7,463 nucleotides of DNA from Zoogloeaceae bacterium (lineage in GTDB: Bacteria > Pseudomonadota > Gammaproteobacteria > Burkholderiales > Rhodocyclaceae), in the NCBI GenBank assembly GCA_031273145.1, contig JAISSL010000020.1:1-7463 (forward strand), in the 5' to 3' direction. Shown here one piece after another: positions 6,325 through 7,463 of this stretch. The notes beneath the pieces were generated by a model. The model was not told the DNA's origin. It saw only the letters and a program-made list of their open reading frames with translations, and did not search any database. Numbering within the stretch: position 1 is the first letter of the stretch; every line of letters starts with the position of its first letter. The position numbers and the translations under genes are program-made.

Positions 6325-6482
6325 GCAGGATTCTGAAATTCCTTCTTGTCCGTCCCGTCAAAATGCCCAATAAGGGAGTGATAAAAATGGAAAAACTGGA
6401 TAGATGTCGGGGTTACGTATCCCTTTCAGTTTCCCGAATTCAGGCGCCATTCAGAGCGTTTCCGGGCAGTTGCAGCGATTGA
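6321..6482 (+). CDS. Possible small ORF after the cassette (doubtful)
   Basis: ATG at 6321 overlaps the preceding stop as ATGA and opens a 53-codon frame ending at TGA 6480-6482, running 32 bp into the 3' end of dmeF on the other strand. An internal ATG at 6387 has a good Shine-Dalgarno (AAGGGAG, 6372-6378, eight bases before) and would give 31 aa, beginning MEKLDRCRGYVSLSVSR. There is no recognisable domain. It could be a real coupled small gene, a remnant of a longer gene, or chance. Confidence 0.2.
   Translation: MSRILKFLLVRPVKMPNKGVIKMEKLDRCRGYVSLSVSRIQAPFRAFPGSCSD
6381..6435 (-). terminator. Weak intrinsic-terminator-like hairpin after dmeF
   Basis: Beginning 15 nt after the dmeF stop, the minus strand can fold AAACTG (6432-6427) with CAGTTT (6398-6393), extended inside by GATA (6421-6418) with TATC (6402-6399) across a bulge. 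It is followed by CC and ATTTTTAT (6388-6381). Position and T-run fit a rho-independent terminator, but the stem is AT-rich and interrupted. A near-palindrome, GGGTTACGTATCCC (6410-6423, core TACGTA), lies within the loop region and offers an alternative fold. Confidence 0.35.
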
Positions 6483-7419
6483 TTTCTACCGTGATGTGGG
6501 CAAGCTGTCCAAGTTCGGCTATCTGGCGTTTGTAGTTTTCCGTGCTATCCGGCTGATGGCTGACGAGCGAGACAATGCAGCCGCAGGTGGCAGGGCCTAT
6601 CCGCCAGATATGGAGATCAACCACCTTGTGATCGGGGCGGGCTTCCAGCGTTTGTGTAATTATGCGGGCAAGCGCGGTATGGTCTTCGGCATCCAGTAGC
6701 GTGCGGGCGGAAGCGCGAATCAGGCCCGCCGCCCAGTACAGAATCACAAACGCGCCTAAAATTCCCATCAGCGGGTCAAGGCGTACCCAGCCAAGATACG
6801 CGCCCGCAAGCAGGGCGGCAATGGCGAGTACCGAAGTCATCAGGTCAGCCAGTACATGCAAAAACGCGCCCTGAAAATTGTGATCCTGTCGGGCTTCTTC
6901 ATGCACATGGGGATGTTCCTGCCCGCGCTCGTGCTCATGTCCAGCTTCATGGCTATGGCCGTGGTCGTCGCGCAACAGCCAGACGGCAATGAGATTGACA
7001 ATCAGCCCGATGATGGCCACCAGCAAGGCTTCTTCGTAGGCAATCAGAACCGGCTCTTTCAGGCGGAATAGCGATTCGCCCAACATCAGGAGCGCCATGA
7101 GCGCAAGCAGAATGGCGCTGGAATAGCCGCCCAACGCGCTTACCTTGCCCGCGCCGAAGGTAAAGCGCGTATTGCCGGATTGGCGGCGGGCGTAGCGATA
7201 GGCAAAGACCGCAAGTCCCAGGGCGGCTACGTGGGATGCCATATGCCAGCCATCGGCAAGCAAGGCCATTGAGCCGAACAGGTAGCCGCAGACCACTTCC
7301 GCCACCATCGTAAAGAAGGAAAGCCAGACGACCCAGAGGGTGCGCTGTTGCCTTTTCTGGTCGGCGGAATCGAGAAAATTGTGGGAATGCTGCCAGGCGG
7401 CAAGGTCATGGGCGCTCAT
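6451..7419 (-). CDS. dmeF: Cation diffusion facilitator, Co(II)/Ni(II)-type efflux transporter DmeF
   Basis: 322 aa inner-membrane proton-coupled exporter of divalent metals. The N-terminal HSHNF (11-15) is followed by six membrane helices (about 28-46, 50-77, 94-116, 126-149, 183-206, 211-233). Transport-site residues appear as H59/H63 in ADGWHMASH (helix 2) and H188/D192 in HVLADLMTS (helix 5). The His in place of the usual helix-2 Asp is what I recall for DmeF proteins. A histidine-rich cytoplasmic loop (153-180, repeated H-x-H) lies between helices 4 and 5. The C-terminal metallochaperone-like domain has DLHIWRIGPATCGC (C279, C281) and ends with CNC (C316, C318). Length is normal. ATG at 7419 has GGAAAG seven bases upstream and overlaps the stop of an upstream frame as ATGA, so it is probably in an operon. 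The exact metal is inferred from family resemblance; Zn or Cd cannot be excluded. Confidence 0.93.
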   Translation of the reverse strand: MSAHDLAAWQHSHNFLDSADQKRQQRTLWVVWLSFFTMVAEVVCGYLFGSMALLADGWHMASHVAALGLAVFAYRYARRQSGNTRFTFGAGKVSALGGYSSAILLALMALLMLGESLFRLKEPVLIAYEEALLVAIIGLIVNLIAVWLLRDDHGHSHEAGHEHERGQEHPHVHEEARQDHNFQGAFLHVLADLMTSVLAIAALLAGAYLGWVRLDPLMGILGAFVILYWAAGLIRASARTLLDAEDHTALARIITQTLEARPDHKVVDLHIWRIGPATCGCIVSLVSHQPDSTENYKRQIAELGQLAHITVEINRCNCPETL

Positions 7420-7463
7420 GGCTGTTCTTTCCAGTGAAAGACGGGGGCGCGGACGACGGCAGG
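7416..7463 (-). CDS. 3' end of an upstream gene, partial at window edge
   Basis: Reading into the window from the right, a frame encodes PAVVRAPVFHWKEQP and stops at TGA 7418-7416, overlapping the dmeF start as ATGA. Third codon positions are largely G or C, as in the coding genes around it, which supports a real gene end. Fifteen residues are too few to identify it. Regulators of the DmeR/RcnR type often precede dmeF, but this tail gives no evidence for one. Confidence 0.4.
   Translation of the reverse strand, partial: PAVVRAPVFHWKEQP

Noticed and set aside
1..7463. CRISPR array, tRNA/rRNA genes, insertion sequence or transposase
   Set aside because: No regularly spaced repeats, cloverleaf-like sequence, transposase motifs or flanking terminal repeats were seen on either strand.

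Overview
The window looks like a chromosomal segment of a GC-rich Gram-negative proteobacterium, most likely a betaproteobacterium. This is judged from the ThrC type, an AsnO-type amidotransferase, a DmeF-type metal exporter and signal-peptide style; the species cannot be named from the sequence alone. Two compositions are mixed. Single 60-base stretches counted by hand gave about 57-65% G+C in the minus-strand metabolic and transport genes, but about 45-52% in the plus-strand genes of unknown function.

Layout, left to right. Positions 13-1551 (+) encode a membrane-anchored protein with Asp-box (BNR-like) repeats, probably a beta-propeller; its reading frame is open to the window edge. A short GC-rich convergent spacer with a nested inverted repeat follows (about 1571-1616). 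A tight minus-strand operon then runs right to left: thrC (threonine synthase, 5529-4084), a 217-220 aa exported protein of unknown function (4076-3414), and an AsnO-like glutamine amidotransferase of the asparagine synthetase family (3412-1628). The gaps in this operon are only 7 nt (or 16 nt if the second start is used) and 1 nt. Reading divergently from thrC, across a 137-bp regulatory spacer, is a two-gene plus-strand cassette of small soluble proteins (105 and 112 aa; 5667-5984 and 5986-6324), also separated by 1 nt. After a convergent spacer with a weak terminator-like hairpin comes dmeF (7419-6451, minus), a cation diffusion facilitator for Co/Ni-type divalent metals. Its start codon overlaps the stop of another frame that enters from the right edge.

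How the genes may work together. ThrC makes threonine from O-phosphohomoserine. The AsnO family is known for making the terminal amide of the osmoprotectant dipeptide N-acetylglutaminylglutamine amide, together with Ngg, but no ngg is present here. The exported protein between the two enzymes has no evident link to either, so the operon is of mixed function. The two small genes resemble orphan cytoplasmic protein pairs (immunity-like, by size and context only). No mobile element, CRISPR array, tRNA or rRNA was seen. No complete new system could be demonstrated; the best candidates for follow-up are the low-GC small-gene pair, the membrane propeller protein and the exported protein inside the thrC-asnO operon.
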